DNA from: Bradyrhizobium centrolobii
Lineage (GTDB): Bacteria > Pseudomonadota > Alphaproteobacteria > Rhizobiales > Xanthobacteraceae
DNA length: 64,000 nucleotides
Assembly (NCBI RefSeq): GCF_001641635.1
Contig: NZ_LUUB01000054.1
Coordinates: 71,860-135,859 of the forward strand
Direction of reading: 5' to 3'
The notes beneath the pieces are model-generated. The model saw only the letters and a list, made by a program, of their open reading frames with translations. It was not told where the DNA came from and searched no databases. A program made the translations under genes and the position numbers. How positions within the stretch are numbered: the stretch's first letter is position 1; each line of letters opens with the position of its first letter. Of the stretch, positions 41,147 to 50,044 are shown piece after piece.

Positions 41147-42487
41147 ATGCGACGATCTGATCCTTACATGGAACGTGCCCGCGAGCTCTGCCTCGCCGCC
41201 GGTGTCGATCCGGATTCGCGCGTCGGCGAAGGACGCGGCCAGCCGGCCTGGTGCCTGTACCGGGACGCGGCGCGCAAGGAGCATCTCGCCCGCGAGGCCA
41301 ATGCGGCCGCGAGCGAGATCGCAAACCTTCGTCCGCAGGAGGCGCGCTTCCAGAACGCGCCGCTGAAGATCTTCGGCGCGCATGACGAGGCGACGGTTAC
41401 GCAGATGCGCAACTGCATGGCGGTCGGCAATGTCGTGTCCGGCGTGATCTGCGCCGACGGCCATCTCGGCTACGCCCAGCCGGTCGGCGGGGTCATCGCC
41501 TACGAGAAGCAGGTCAGCATCTCCGGCGTCGGTTTCGACATCGGCTGCGGCAACATGGCCGCGCGGCTCGACACGCACTTCGACGACATCGCGGGCATCG
41601 TGCCCACGATCATCCGCGACGTCGCCAAGACGATCTCGTTCGGGGTTGGCCGCGCCAATGCCGAGCGGGCCGAGCACGAGCTGTTCGACGACGCAGAAGC
41701 CTGGCGCGAGAGCGACATGGAGGCCTACCGCCAGAAGGCGGTGAGCCAGCTCGGCACGGTCGGGTCCGGCAACCACTATGTCGACCTCATGCGCGACGAG
41801 GAAGGCTTTGTCTGGATCGGCGTCCACTTTGGAAGCCGCGGTCTCGGGCACACCTCCGCGACGCGCTACCTGAAGGCCGCCGGCGGCAAGGACGGCATGA
41901 ACGTCCCGCCCGCCGTGGTCGACGAGGACTCCGAGCTCGGCCGCCGCTACATCGCCGCGATGCATCTCGCCGGGCGCTATGCCTATGCGGGCCGCGAGTG
42001 GGTCGTGGAGCGCGTCCGCCGGATCATCGGCGGCAACGTGACCGAGAGCGTGCACAACCACCACAACTATGCCTGGCGTGAGACCCACGGCGGCAAGGAT
42101 TTGTGGGTGGTGCGCAAGGGCGCGACGCCGGCGTTTCCCGGCCAGAAGGGATTCGTCGGCGGTTCGATGGGCGACGACGCCGTGATCCTCGAGGGCGTCG
42201 ATAGTCCGGAAGCCAAGGCTTCGCTCTACTCGACCGTGCACGGCGCCGGCCGCCTGTTCGGGCGCAAGGAGGCGAAGCGGCGCTTCTCGCGCGCGGAGAT
42301 GGACCGCTGGCTCAACGAGCGCGGCGTCACCTTGATCGGTGCCGACCTCGACGAGAGCCCAATGGCCTATCGCCGCCTGCCCGACGTGCTGGCGCAGCAC
42401 GCCGGCACCGTGCGGGTCTTGCACACGCTGCGGCCGTTCGCCGTCGCCATGGCCGGCGAAGGCGAATTCGATCCGTGGAAGGACTAA
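41147..42487 (+). CDS. rtcB: RtcB-family RNA ligase
   Basis: A 446-residue GTP- and Mn-dependent ligase that seals 2',3'-cyclic phosphate or 3'-phosphate ends to 5'-OH RNA ends. Metal and active-site motifs are intact: the cysteine in GFDIGCGNMA, histidines in GSGNHYVDL and VHFGSRGLGH, ESVHNHHNYA, and the guanylated histidine in STVHGAGR. I choose the ATG at 41147 after AGGAAG. No rtcA, archease or rtcR gene lies in the window. Position 117 bp after rsr implies a shared operon. Confidence 0.96.
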   Translation: MRRSDPYMERARELCLAAGVDPDSRVGEGRGQPAWCLYRDAARKEHLAREANAAASEIANLRPQEARFQNAPLKIFGAHDEATVTQMRNCMAVGNVVSGVICADGHLGYAQPVGGVIAYEKQVSISGVGFDIGCGNMAARLDTHFDDIAGIVPTIIRDVAKTISFGVGRANAERAEHELFDDAEAWRESDMEAYRQKAVSQLGTVGSGNHYVDLMRDEEGFVWIGVHFGSRGLGHTSATRYLKAAGGKDGMNVPPAVVDEDSELGRRYIAAMHLAGRYAYAGREWVVERVRRIIGGNVTESVHNHHNYAWRETHGGKDLWVVRKGATPAFPGQKGFVGGSMGDDAVILEGVDSPEAKASLYSTVHGAGRLFGRKEAKRRFSRAEMDRWLNERGVTLIGADLDESPMAYRRLPDVLAQHAGTVRVLHTLRPFAVAMAGEGEFDPWKD

Positions 42488-42500
42488 CGACAACGTCGAC

Positions 42501-42525
42501 GGGCGGGAGGAAATGCCTCCCGCCC
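42501..42525 (+). terminator. Hairpin after rtcB
   Basis: Perfect 10-bp stem, GGGCGGGAGG and CCTCCCGCCC, with an AAATG loop, 13 bp after the rtcB stop. There is no T-run; it probably ends or protects the rsr-rtcB message. Confidence 0.65.
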
Positions 42526-42573
42526 GCATTGCGCTGTCGCAAGGCAGGGCCGACGAACCGGGCTGCGCCCTCG

Positions 42574-43761
42574 TCACCCCGCGCCGACCGCCTCATAGGC
42601 GAGGCGCTTGAACTCGAAGAAGAAGGGATTCCAGAAGCCCATGTAACGCTGCGTCATCAGGATGCCGGCGGTGTTGGCCTGCGGGCAGATCCACCAATGG
42701 GTGCCGGCAAGGCCGCCCCACTGGAATTCGCCAATCGAATTTGCGGGATCAAAGGGCGTCGGCGCGAAGGTGACGGCGCCGCCGAGGCCAAAGCCTTTTC
42801 CCGGGACCGGCCCGAGATTGGCGAAGCGGATCGTCCGGCCCGCCGGGAGCTGGTTCGTCATCATCTGCCGCAGCGTCTCGGGCTTCAGGAGCGCGTCCGA
42901 TCCCGGCAGCAGCGCGCGTACCAGCGCGAGCATGTCCGGGAGGGTCGAGACCAGGCCACCGCCGCCCGACAGCCGCGGGAACGGCCGCCGATAGGCTTGC
43001 GGATAGGGCAGGTTGTCGGCTCGCGTGAGGCCGGGCTTCATCGGGTCGAGCACGTCGGCGCCGTTATAAAGCGCGGCCAGCCTGCCCTGCTCCACCTCCG
43101 GCACATGAAAACCAGTGTCGGCCATGCCCAGCGGATCGAAGATGCGTGCTTTCAGGAAGGCATCGAGTGACTCGCCGGAGACGACCTCCACGACACGGCC
43201 GAGCACGTCGGTAGCGACGGAATATTCCCAGGCCGTGCCGGGATGATAGGACAGCGGCAGATCGGCAAGCCTGTCGATCATGTCGGTGAGCGGTGTCAGC
43301 GGATTGAGGATGCGCGCTTCGTTGTACCCCCTGAACAGCACCGTGCCGGGATCGAAGATGCCATAGCTCAAGCCGGAGGTGTGGGTCAGGAGCTGGCGGA
43401 TCGTGATCGGGCTCTTCGCCGGCTCGACATCAGCGAGACTCGCGGCGCCCGGTTTCAACACCTTGCGATTGCCGAGCTGCGGCAGGAATTTTTCAACCAC
43501 GTCGTCAAGACCGATACGGCCTTCCTCCACCAGCAGCATGATCGCGCAGGTGACGAAGATCTTGGTGTTGGAGAAGGCCCGGAAGATGTGGTCCGGACGC
43601 AGCACAATGCTCGCCTCGCGGTCGGCGAAGCCGACGCATTGCTGATCGACGACATCGCGGCCACGCACCACAGCCCAGGACACGCCCGGGATGATCTCCT
43701 GATCGACGTAACGCTGCATCGCCGTCCGCGCAGCGGAAAAATCCCTGGTCCTGGCGTCCAT
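42574..43761 (-). CDS. Serine hydrolase of the beta-lactamase/esterase (class C-like) family
   Basis: A 395-residue protein. The catalytic SxxK is SNTK in FRAFSNTKIF (near residue 67), the second motif is YSV in WEYSVATDVLG (YxN variant), and a GxG-like third motif is around WGGLAGTHWW. No signal peptide is seen, suggesting a cytoplasmic esterase or peptidase rather than a secreted beta-lactamase. GGGAGGCAGGAG precedes the ATG. It is convergent with rtcB. Confidence 0.9.
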   Translation of the reverse strand: MDARTRDFSAARTAMQRYVDQEIIPGVSWAVVRGRDVVDQQCVGFADREASIVLRPDHIFRAFSNTKIFVTCAIMLLVEEGRIGLDDVVEKFLPQLGNRKVLKPGAASLADVEPAKSPITIRQLLTHTSGLSYGIFDPGTVLFRGYNEARILNPLTPLTDMIDRLADLPLSYHPGTAWEYSVATDVLGRVVEVVSGESLDAFLKARIFDPLGMADTGFHVPEVEQGRLAALYNGADVLDPMKPGLTRADNLPYPQAYRRPFPRLSGGGGLVSTLPDMLALVRALLPGSDALLKPETLRQMMTNQLPAGRTIRFANLGPVPGKGFGLGGAVTFAPTPFDPANSIGEFQWGGLAGTHWWICPQANTAGILMTQRYMGFWNPFFFEFKRLAYEAVGAG

Positions 43762-44003
43762 CTGCTCCTGCCTCCCACTATTGGTTGCGACAGATATAGC
43801 GAGAGATCACCGGTTGGGAAGCCCGCCTCTCCGACAAGACTTTCAGTCTCCGGCCCGACATTTTTGTTTCGAGGCGTGTTCACCGACGCGCGAGCAACAC
43901 AACGAAAAGCCCCGCAATTCTTCCGGCAAGGCCTCGTTAAGCGCGCGACCTTTAGCCTCACGGTCAAGTTAGGCGTTTCTCAACTCAATCAAGGTGACCG
44001 GCA

Positions 44004-44543
44004 ATGACCTCGATTTCAGCGACCTCCAGCTCCTATTCTCCGCTCGATCTGCTCAAGAGCGAGCTCACGAAGGAAGTCTCCTCAGGCAAGATCAGCTCCA
44101 GCGACGAATCGGCGCTGTCGTCGGCGCTCGACGACATCGATTCCTCCCTGAAGAGCGGCGCGAGCAGCAGCTCGAGCTCCTCGACCCCGCCCTCGCCCGA
44201 CGAGATGCAATCCAAGATCGACGACCTCATCCAGAACGAGGTGTCGAGCGGCAAACTGACCAGCGACCAGGCGAGCGAGCTGAAGAACGTGTTCGCCAAC
44301 ACCTTCTCCGGCAGTGCCGGCGGGCCGTCCCCGCCGCCGGACGCAAGCAGCGACAGCTCGAGCACCAGCAGCACGAGCAGCACGTCCTCGTCCAGCTCGT
44401 CCTCCACTAGCGACGCGGACCTGATGAAGGAGCTGATCGCACTCCTGAAGGACGCGACGAGCCAGACCTCTTCCTATTCCTCCAGCGGCAGCGCCTCGTC
44501 GTCCTCCTCGTCGAACGCGCTGCTCGTGGACTACAAGACCTGA
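44004..44543 (+). CDS. Serine-rich low-complexity protein with an internal duplication
   Basis: A 179-residue protein, roughly 40 percent serine by eye. Two related helical blocks are visible: SELTKEVSSGKISSSDESAL near residue 18 and IDDLIQNEVSSGKLTSDQAS near residue 71. They are joined and followed by poly-Ser/Thr linkers such as SSTSSTSSTSSSSSSST. There is no signal peptide. AAGGTGA precedes the ATG. The function is unknown; the paired EVSSGKxxSxxxS motif could be a small protein-binding or calcium-type helix pair, but the acidic loop needed for an EF-hand is not evident. Confidence 0.75.
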   Translation: MTSISATSSSYSPLDLLKSELTKEVSSGKISSSDESALSSALDDIDSSLKSGASSSSSSSTPPSPDEMQSKIDDLIQNEVSSGKLTSDQASELKNVFANTFSGSAGGPSPPPDASSDSSSTSSTSSTSSSSSSSTSDADLMKELIALLKDATSQTSSYSSSGSASSSSSSNALLVDYKT

Positions 44544-44564
44544 TCAACGACCCGGGGGCGCGCT

Positions 44565-45257
44565 TCACGCCTGCTTCATCAGCGCGGTGACATGCATGCG
44601 GCGGCGGATTCTCATCCCCTGCCGCTGGTACAGCGCGATCGCCGATGCGTTGTTCGAAAACACGTGCAGGAATGGAATTTCGCCCCGCGCCTCGATCTGG
44701 CGCGCGATCGCCCCGAGCAGCGCCTGGGCGTAGCCGCGCCCGCGATGGGCAGGATGCACGCAGACCGCCGTCATCTCGGTGAAATTGCCAGGCTTCATCC
44801 GCTCGCCGGCCATCGCCACCAGTTCGCCGCCTGAGCGGATCCCGAGGAACGCGCCGAGCTCGTGCGTCCGCGCGGCGAACGGACCAGGCTTGGTCAGCGC
44901 GGTCAGCGCCATCATGGCGGGCACGTCGGCGGCCCCTAACGTGACGATTTCGGCGTCGCGCAGCGGGCTATCGGCGGGCGAGCCGATCATTTGCTCGCCG
45001 GTCTCGGCGAGCACGACCTTGAAGCCGGCGGGAGGACTGATGGCTTCAAGGGTGAACAGCGCGGCAACTTCCGAGCCCGACAGGAGCTCGGCGAGCGCTG
45101 CGAAACTCGCCGCCGACATATCGACCATGTCGGCGAAGGGCGTCATCGTCACGGGATAGCGTATCGCTCGCGGGCCGCCCTCCGCCAGATGCTTCTGGCG
45201 GGTCGTCAGCGCAGTCCAGATCGGGCGGTCCAGCAGCCTTACATCGCTGTCGGACAC
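44565..45257 (-). CDS. GNAT-family N-acetyltransferase
   Basis: A 230-residue protein. The C-terminal half is a FR47-like GNAT domain with the acetyl-CoA loop VCVHPAHRGRGYAQALLGA and the end motif FLHVFSNNASAIALYQRQGM. The N-terminal half is less conserved. The start is a GTG at 45257 whose AAGGAG ribosome site overlaps the stop of the preceding Lin0512 gene. Substrate unknown. Confidence 0.92.
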   Translation of the reverse strand: MSDSDVRLLDRPIWTALTTRQKHLAEGGPRAIRYPVTMTPFADMVDMSAASFAALAELLSGSEVAALFTLEAISPPAGFKVVLAETGEQMIGSPADSPLRDAEIVTLGAADVPAMMALTALTKPGPFAARTHELGAFLGIRSGGELVAMAGERMKPGNFTEMTAVCVHPAHRGRGYAQALLGAIARQIEARGEIPFLHVFSNNASAIALYQRQGMRIRRRMHVTALMKQA

Positions 45258-45263
45258 CCTGTC

Positions 45264-45605
45264 CTACTCCTTGTCGAAGCTGACGATGACGGCCGCATTG
45301 GCGATGAGGATGGAATCGCTACCCTGCTCGGCCGGAATTTCGAGCCCGCCCTTCACTGCGTTGACCGTGACGGTGCCGTAAGGAAGCTCCTTCGCGACCG
45401 CCTCCTTGTCGACGGCTTCCGGGTTGGGCACTGCGATCGTCGCGTCGACGAACATGTCATTCGCGGTCTTGCCGAGCATCCGGAAGAAGCCGAGGCTCGA
45501 GTGCCTGATCGCATCCGAGACGGCGCGCTTTGCCGCCTTGGTCGCGTCCCTGCCGTGGACGTCGACACCCATGCCCATCTCGGTGATACAGCGAACGCGG
45601 GTCAT
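45264..45605 (-). CDS. Lin0512 family protein
   Basis: A 113-residue conserved protein of unknown function (Lin0512/TIGR02058 family). RCITEMGMGVDVHGRDATKAAKRAVSDAIRHSSL is spread over residues 4-37 and matches the family core, as does PYGTVTVNAVKGGLEIP. The ATG at 45605 has AGGA six bases upstream; another ATG at 45611 is too close to it. It lies between a ClC channel gene and a GNAT gene in an apparent operon. Confidence 0.85.
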   Translation of the reverse strand: MTRVRCITEMGMGVDVHGRDATKAAKRAVSDAIRHSSLGFFRMLGKTANDMFVDATIAVPNPEAVDKEAVAKELPYGTVTVNAVKGGLEIPAEQGSDSILIANAAVIVSFDKE

Positions 45606-45629
45606 TTCCATTCCTGCCAGTTGTGGAGT

Positions 45630-47462
45630 TCAGAGGGGCTGACCTTCCGCGATCCGCGCCTCCGGCACAAGCGTCTTTTCGCGCAGGAAATATGTGTTGC
45701 GGTCTTCCTCCTGTGCATTCACGACGGCGCGAATTCGCAAGAGATCCTTGCGCGCAACCAGACCTACGACACGAAGGTTGGCGCGCTCGACCACCGGCAG
45801 GCGCCCGAGATCGGAAGCGACCATGAGATCGGCAACCCGCCCCAGCACGTCGTCGGGATGTGCCACCACGGCCGAGGTGTCCGAGACGACATCATCGAGC
45901 GTTGCAGCCTGGTGATCGCCCTCGGTGCGCCAGCGCAGCACGTCGGCGCGGGTGACCATTCCGGTGAGCCGTCCATCGGCGGTGACGACGGGGTAGGACT
46001 TGTGACGCCGTTCCTCCGAGGTGAAGAAGGCGACCGCCGCGTCGTTGGGCATGTCGACCGGCAAGGTGTCGACGTTCTTCACCATGACGTCGGCGGCGCG
46101 CAGCAGTTCGAACGGATCGATCGCATATTCGCGCGTGATGTGCTGGCCGCGACGCGCGATCTTCTCAGTGAGGATCGAGCGCTTCAGCAGCAGGACGGTG
46201 ACGGCATGCGCGGCTCCGGTCGCGGCCAGCAGCGGCAGCAGCATGTCGATGTTGCCGGTCAACTCGATTGCGAACATCACGCCGGTGAGCGGCGAACGCA
46301 TCGTGCCGCCCATCATCGCGGCCATGCCGACCAGCGCCCAGAACGAAGCGCCACCTGGCAGGACGAGCCCCTCCATCCAGCCGGCCGTACCGCCGAGAAT
46401 GAGCAGCGGCGCCAGCACGCCGCCAGACGTGCCCGAGGCCAGCGCGATCACCCAGATCGCGGACTTGACCAGCAACAGCCGGATCGCCTCGTCGCGCATC
46501 ATGTGGCCGGACAACAGATCAGCGATGACGTCGTAACCGACGCCGAGCGCGCGCGGGTCGACGAGACCGCCGAGGCCGACGACCAGGCCGCCCAGCATCG
46601 GCCACCACATCCAGTGCAGCGGTACATGGTCGAACAGATCCTCGGCCGCATAGAGCAGCCGCGTCATCAGTCCGGATTGCAGGCCGGCAACGACGCCGAC
46701 GCCGATCGCAGCCGCCAGTCCCCACCACGGCAGGTCCGGTCGCTCCGCGAACGGAAACAGCGGCCCGGTTCCGAACAGCAGTGGCCGCCATGCTGCCGAG
46801 ATCACGGCGCCCGTCACGACCGGCAGGAAGCTGCGCGGCTTCCATTCGAACAGCAACAGCTCGACCGCGAGCAGGACCGCCGCGATCGGCGTGCCGAAGA
46901 TCGCCGTCATGCCGGCGGCCGCGCCCGCGACCAGCAGCGTCTTGCGCTCGGCCGCAGTGAGATGGAAGCACTGGGCGAAGATCGAGCCGATCGCGCCGCC
47001 GGTCATGATGATCGGTCCCTCGGCGCCGAACGGACCGCCGCTGCCGATCGACACCGCCGAGGACAGCGGCTTCAGGATCGCCACCTTCGGCTGCATGCGG
47101 CTGCCGCCGATCAGGATCGCCTCGATCGCCTCGGGAATGCCGTGCCCCCGGATCTTCTCCGAGCCGAAGCGCGCCATCAGCCCGATCACGAGACCGCCGA
47201 GCGCGGGCGCCAGCACCATCCAGAGCCCCGGATGGGCGTTCGCGAGCGAGACGTTCTCTGTGCTGACCTGGCCGAACCAGACCAGGTTCGTGACCAGCGC
47301 AATCAGCTTCAGCAGCACCCCGCCGGCGCCGGCGCCGGCCCCGGCGCTGCCGACCAGCAGGGCCATGCCGATCAGGACCAGCACGCGGCGGTCGGCAGTG
47401 AAGTCTCCGAGCTTGCCGCGATGACGCGGGAGCCCGCCGGTGATGTCCAGGGTCTGGCGCAT
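45630..47462 (-). CDS. ClC-family chloride channel or transporter with CBS domains
   Basis: A 610-residue protein: ClC membrane core (about residues 20-430) and a C-terminal pair of CBS domains (from about VMVKNVDTLPVDMP onward). The selectivity motifs are GHGIPEAIEA and GSGGPFGAEGPIIM, with the gating glutamate present, and GTSGGVLAPLLILGG. The ATG at 47462 is preferred over one 36 bp upstream. With the glutamate kept, both exchanger and channel modes are possible. It is probably the first gene of the ClC-Lin0512-GNAT operon. Confidence 0.93.
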   Translation of the reverse strand: MRQTLDITGGLPRHRGKLGDFTADRRVLVLIGMALLVGSAGAGAGAGGVLLKLIALVTNLVWFGQVSTENVSLANAHPGLWMVLAPALGGLVIGLMARFGSEKIRGHGIPEAIEAILIGGSRMQPKVAILKPLSSAVSIGSGGPFGAEGPIIMTGGAIGSIFAQCFHLTAAERKTLLVAGAAAGMTAIFGTPIAAVLLAVELLLFEWKPRSFLPVVTGAVISAAWRPLLFGTGPLFPFAERPDLPWWGLAAAIGVGVVAGLQSGLMTRLLYAAEDLFDHVPLHWMWWPMLGGLVVGLGGLVDPRALGVGYDVIADLLSGHMMRDEAIRLLLVKSAIWVIALASGTSGGVLAPLLILGGTAGWMEGLVLPGGASFWALVGMAAMMGGTMRSPLTGVMFAIELTGNIDMLLPLLAATGAAHAVTVLLLKRSILTEKIARRGQHITREYAIDPFELLRAADVMVKNVDTLPVDMPNDAAVAFFTSEERRHKSYPVVTADGRLTGMVTRADVLRWRTEGDHQAATLDDVVSDTSAVVAHPDDVLGRVADLMVASDLGRLPVVERANLRVVGLVARKDLLRIRAVVNAQEEDRNTYFLREKTLVPEARIAEGQPL

Positions 47463-47601
47463 GTTTGCTCTTGTCGGGAGGATTCTCGCGCCTGCCAATA
47501 TATCGGGGAACGATATATTTCAAGGAATGGCTGGTATCCCCGTGCACCAAAATCAGACACGGCCGCAATTGAAACGTCCGGTTACAGTCCCCCTTGCGGC
47601 A

Positions 47602-47718
47602 CATCCTTCGAGACGCCCGCTTGCAGCGGCCTCCTCAGGATGAGGTCCTGTTTTCGCGGCCGGATCCTTGACCCTCATGGCGAGGAGCACCGGGCACGGC
47701 GCGTCTCGAACCATGATG
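47602..47718. repeat. Imperfect palindromic intergenic repeat, family 4
   Basis: The left part reads CATCCTTCGAGACGCCCGC...CCTCCTCAGGATGAGG and the right part CCTCATGGCGAGGAGC...GCGCGTCTCGAACCATGATG, its degenerate inverted copy. It fills the gap between the ClC promoter region and the end of the ThDP enzyme gene. Confidence 0.65.
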
Positions 47719-47754
47719 CCGCGCACATTCACCGCCTCCGAAGGGCCATCGCCC

Positions 47755-49410
47755 CTACCTGTCCCGCGCCCGCAACTCGTCGACCAGCACCCGCACGTTC
47801 TCGGAATAGTCGATCGGGATCGAGATCAGGTGCACGCCGCCCTCCTTGAACGCGGCATCGAGCGTCGGCACGAAGCTGTCGATACTCTCGATCCGATGTC
47901 CTTTCGCGCCATAAGCCTTGGCGTACAGGGAGAAATCGGGATTGCCAAAGGTCATGCCGAAATCCGCAAAGTGATCGACGGCCTGCTTCCAGCGGATCAT
48001 GCCGTAGGCGTTGTCTTCGAGCACCAGAACGACAAGGTTGAGCTTGAGACGGACGGCCGTCTCCATCTCCTGGCTGTTCATCATGAAGCCGCCGTCGCCG
48101 GCGACCGCGAGCACGCGGCGGTCGGGATAGAGCATCGCCGCCATCATCGCCGACGGCAGACCGGCGCCCATCGTCGCCAGCGCATTGTCGAGCAATAGCG
48201 TGTTGGCGACGCGGGTGCGGTAGTTGCGTGCGAACCAGATCTTGTACATGCCGTTGTCGAGCGCGACGATGCCGTTCTCGGGCATCACCTGCCTGATGTC
48301 GTGCACGATGCGCTGCGGCGTCGGCGGCCAGCGCGCCTCGGTGGCGCGATCGGCGATGTGATTGAGAATTCCTTCACGCAACGGCAACAGCGCTGCTGCC
48401 TGCGGCAGCTTGCCTTCGACGCGGTCGGCCAAAAGCTCGAGACTCGGGCCGACGTCGCCGACGACCTCCGCGTCGGGAAAATAGACCTGCTCGACACTCG
48501 CCGGCGTGTAGCTGACGTGAATGACCTTCGGGCCGGAAGGCCCCATGATGAAGGGCGGCTTCTCGACGGGATCGTGACCGATCGCCACGATCAGATCGGC
48601 TGCATCGATCGCGTCATGGACGTAGTCGCGCTCGGACAGCGCCGCGGTGCCCATATAGAGATTGGTGCCGCCGGGCACAGTGCCCTTTCCCATCTGCGTG
48701 GTGAAGAACGGCATGCCGGTCCGGCGCACGAAAGTCGCAATCCCATGTGTCGACCGCGGCCGGCTGGTCGCGGCCCCCATCATCACCAGCGGACGCTTCG
48801 CGGCCAAGATCATCTCGGCGGCGCGGTCGAGCGCGGCGCGATGGGCGACGGGGATTTCGATCGGATGAACCGGGATCACCGGGACGGACGCCACCTCCTC
48901 GCCGGCGACGTCCTCGGGCAGTTCGAGATGCACAGGCCCCGGCCGCTCCTCCATCGCTGCGCGGAAGGCATCACGCACCACCGTCGGGATGCTGGAGGCG
49001 CTGACGATCTGGCGGGCTAGTTTCGTCAGCGGCTTCATCGTCGCGACGACGTCAACGATCTGGAAGCGCGCCTGCCGGCTGCTCATGATCGCCTTCTGGC
49101 CGGTGATCAGGATCATCGGCATCGCGCCGAGATGCGCATAGGCCGCACCGGTGGACAGGTTGAGCGCGCCCGGGCCGAGTGTCGACAGGCAAACCCCCGG
49201 CTTGCCGGTCAGCCGCCCATGAGTTGCGGCCATGAAGGCTGCGGCCTGCTCGTGGCGGGTCAGGACCAGTTCGATCCGGGAGTTGCGCAGCGATTCCACC
49301 AGGTCGAGATTTTCCTCGCCGGGAACGCCGAAGATGCGGTCGACGCCCTCATTCTCCAGCGCCGCGACAAGCAGATCCGATCCCTTCACCTTGCGTGCCT
49401 GCTCGCTCAT
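47755..49410 (-). CDS. Thiamine-diphosphate enzyme, acetolactate synthase large-subunit-like
   Basis: A 551-residue ThDP enzyme. The catalytic glutamate is in FGVPGEENLDLVESL; the ThDP-binding GDG motif is VAGDGGFMMNSQEMETAVRL, with LVVLVLEDNAYGMIRWKQ as the asparagine end. The FAD-related central domain is present. Start at 49410 follows GGGAGGCG; the frame is open 81 bp further. No small regulatory subunit is nearby, so it may be a catabolic acetolactate synthase or a related carboligase/decarboxylase rather than the IlvB of valine synthesis. Confidence 0.9.
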   Translation of the reverse strand: MSEQARKVKGSDLLVAALENEGVDRIFGVPGEENLDLVESLRNSRIELVLTRHEQAAAFMAATHGRLTGKPGVCLSTLGPGALNLSTGAAYAHLGAMPMILITGQKAIMSSRQARFQIVDVVATMKPLTKLARQIVSASSIPTVVRDAFRAAMEERPGPVHLELPEDVAGEEVASVPVIPVHPIEIPVAHRAALDRAAEMILAAKRPLVMMGAATSRPRSTHGIATFVRRTGMPFFTTQMGKGTVPGGTNLYMGTAALSERDYVHDAIDAADLIVAIGHDPVEKPPFIMGPSGPKVIHVSYTPASVEQVYFPDAEVVGDVGPSLELLADRVEGKLPQAAALLPLREGILNHIADRATEARWPPTPQRIVHDIRQVMPENGIVALDNGMYKIWFARNYRTRVANTLLLDNALATMGAGLPSAMMAAMLYPDRRVLAVAGDGGFMMNSQEMETAVRLKLNLVVLVLEDNAYGMIRWKQAVDHFADFGMTFGNPDFSLYAKAYGAKGHRIESIDSFVPTLDAAFKEGGVHLISIPIDYSENVRVLVDELRARDR

Positions 49411-49525
49411 GTCGCCTCCCGCATGTTCTGCTGTCTCCCGTGTTCCACGGGAGAGCGCATGGTAGCGGTCCTTGGCTCCGGCACAACTCACAATGCGGCG
49501 CGGTTGGCGCTACTCTCTCAATATG

Positions 49526-49551
49526 GTCGTCCCGGCGAAGGCCGGGACGAC
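49526..49551. repeat. Short GC-rich hairpin repeat, family 2 copy b
   Basis: Perfect 11-bp inverted repeat, GTCGTCCCGGC and GCCGGGACGAC, with a GAAG loop; sister of the copy at 4986-5011. Confidence 0.75.
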
Positions 49552-49588
49552 ATCGGGGAGATAGTATGCACACTATCTCAACAAACAC

Positions 49589-49667
49589 CGTCATTGCGAG
49601 CGCAGCGAAGCAACCCAGAATCCCTCCGCGGTGACGTCTGGATTGCTTCGCTGCGCTCGCACTGACG
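49589..49667. repeat. Palindromic intergenic repeat, family 1 copy b
   Basis: Same arms as the copy at 4874-4953 (CGTCATTGCGAGCGCAGCGA and its inverse) with two or three substitutions and a similar spacer containing CCTCCGCGGTGACGT. Confidence 0.85.
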
Positions 49668-50044
49668 GAGTGTGGTCGACAGCGATCGTCACTCTCGTGT
49701 CCCGGACGCGCTGCAACGCGTTTACGCTGACGCCGGCCGCGCGCTGCTCTGGTGGTCGTTTCTCGCACAGCGGGATCCAATGGCTATCAGCAATGACCGC
49801 TTCCGCGCCGGCTGGTCGGCGCTGGTGTCGGTCCTGGGCGCCCCCCGGATGACGGCCATCGCCGCCGCCCTGGGGGTCGAGGTCGGGGCCTAGGGCATGT
49901 ACTGATAACGTCGGCTTCCGGGGGTAAAACGGAAGTTGCCCGCTTGGTCGTCGCCGGCTGCTTTTGACCCGCAGCGGACTCTCGTGACGGAAATTGGCTC
50001 CGCCACAGCAGACATTGATGCAGCCGTAAGCGATCGACGGGAAG

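Larger units (their letters stand above)
49411..50044. other. Gene-poor gap with repeats
   Basis: About 630 bp without a supported gene. It holds a family 2 hairpin (49526-49551), a family 1 palindrome (49589-49667), and GC-rich sequence with a short in-frame stretch (49780-49893) that looks like a gene fragment but has no recognisable family. The stretch near 49917-49940 (CTTCCGGGGGTAAAACGGAA) resembles another repeat seen in degenerate form near 53826. Confidence 0.5.

Noticed and set aside
39551-42577. 1008-codon minus-strand frame
   Set aside because: It is antisense to rsr and rtcB, whose protein families are clear. Long antisense frames are expected in GC-rich DNA.
44991-47849. 952-codon plus-strand frame
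   Set aside because: Antisense to the GNAT, Lin0512 and ClC genes; composition is Arg/His/Asp-rich shadow sequence.
49672-49893. Possible short gene of 74 codons
   Set aside because: No ribosome site, no family motif and it begins in repeat sequence; probably a fragment or chance frame.
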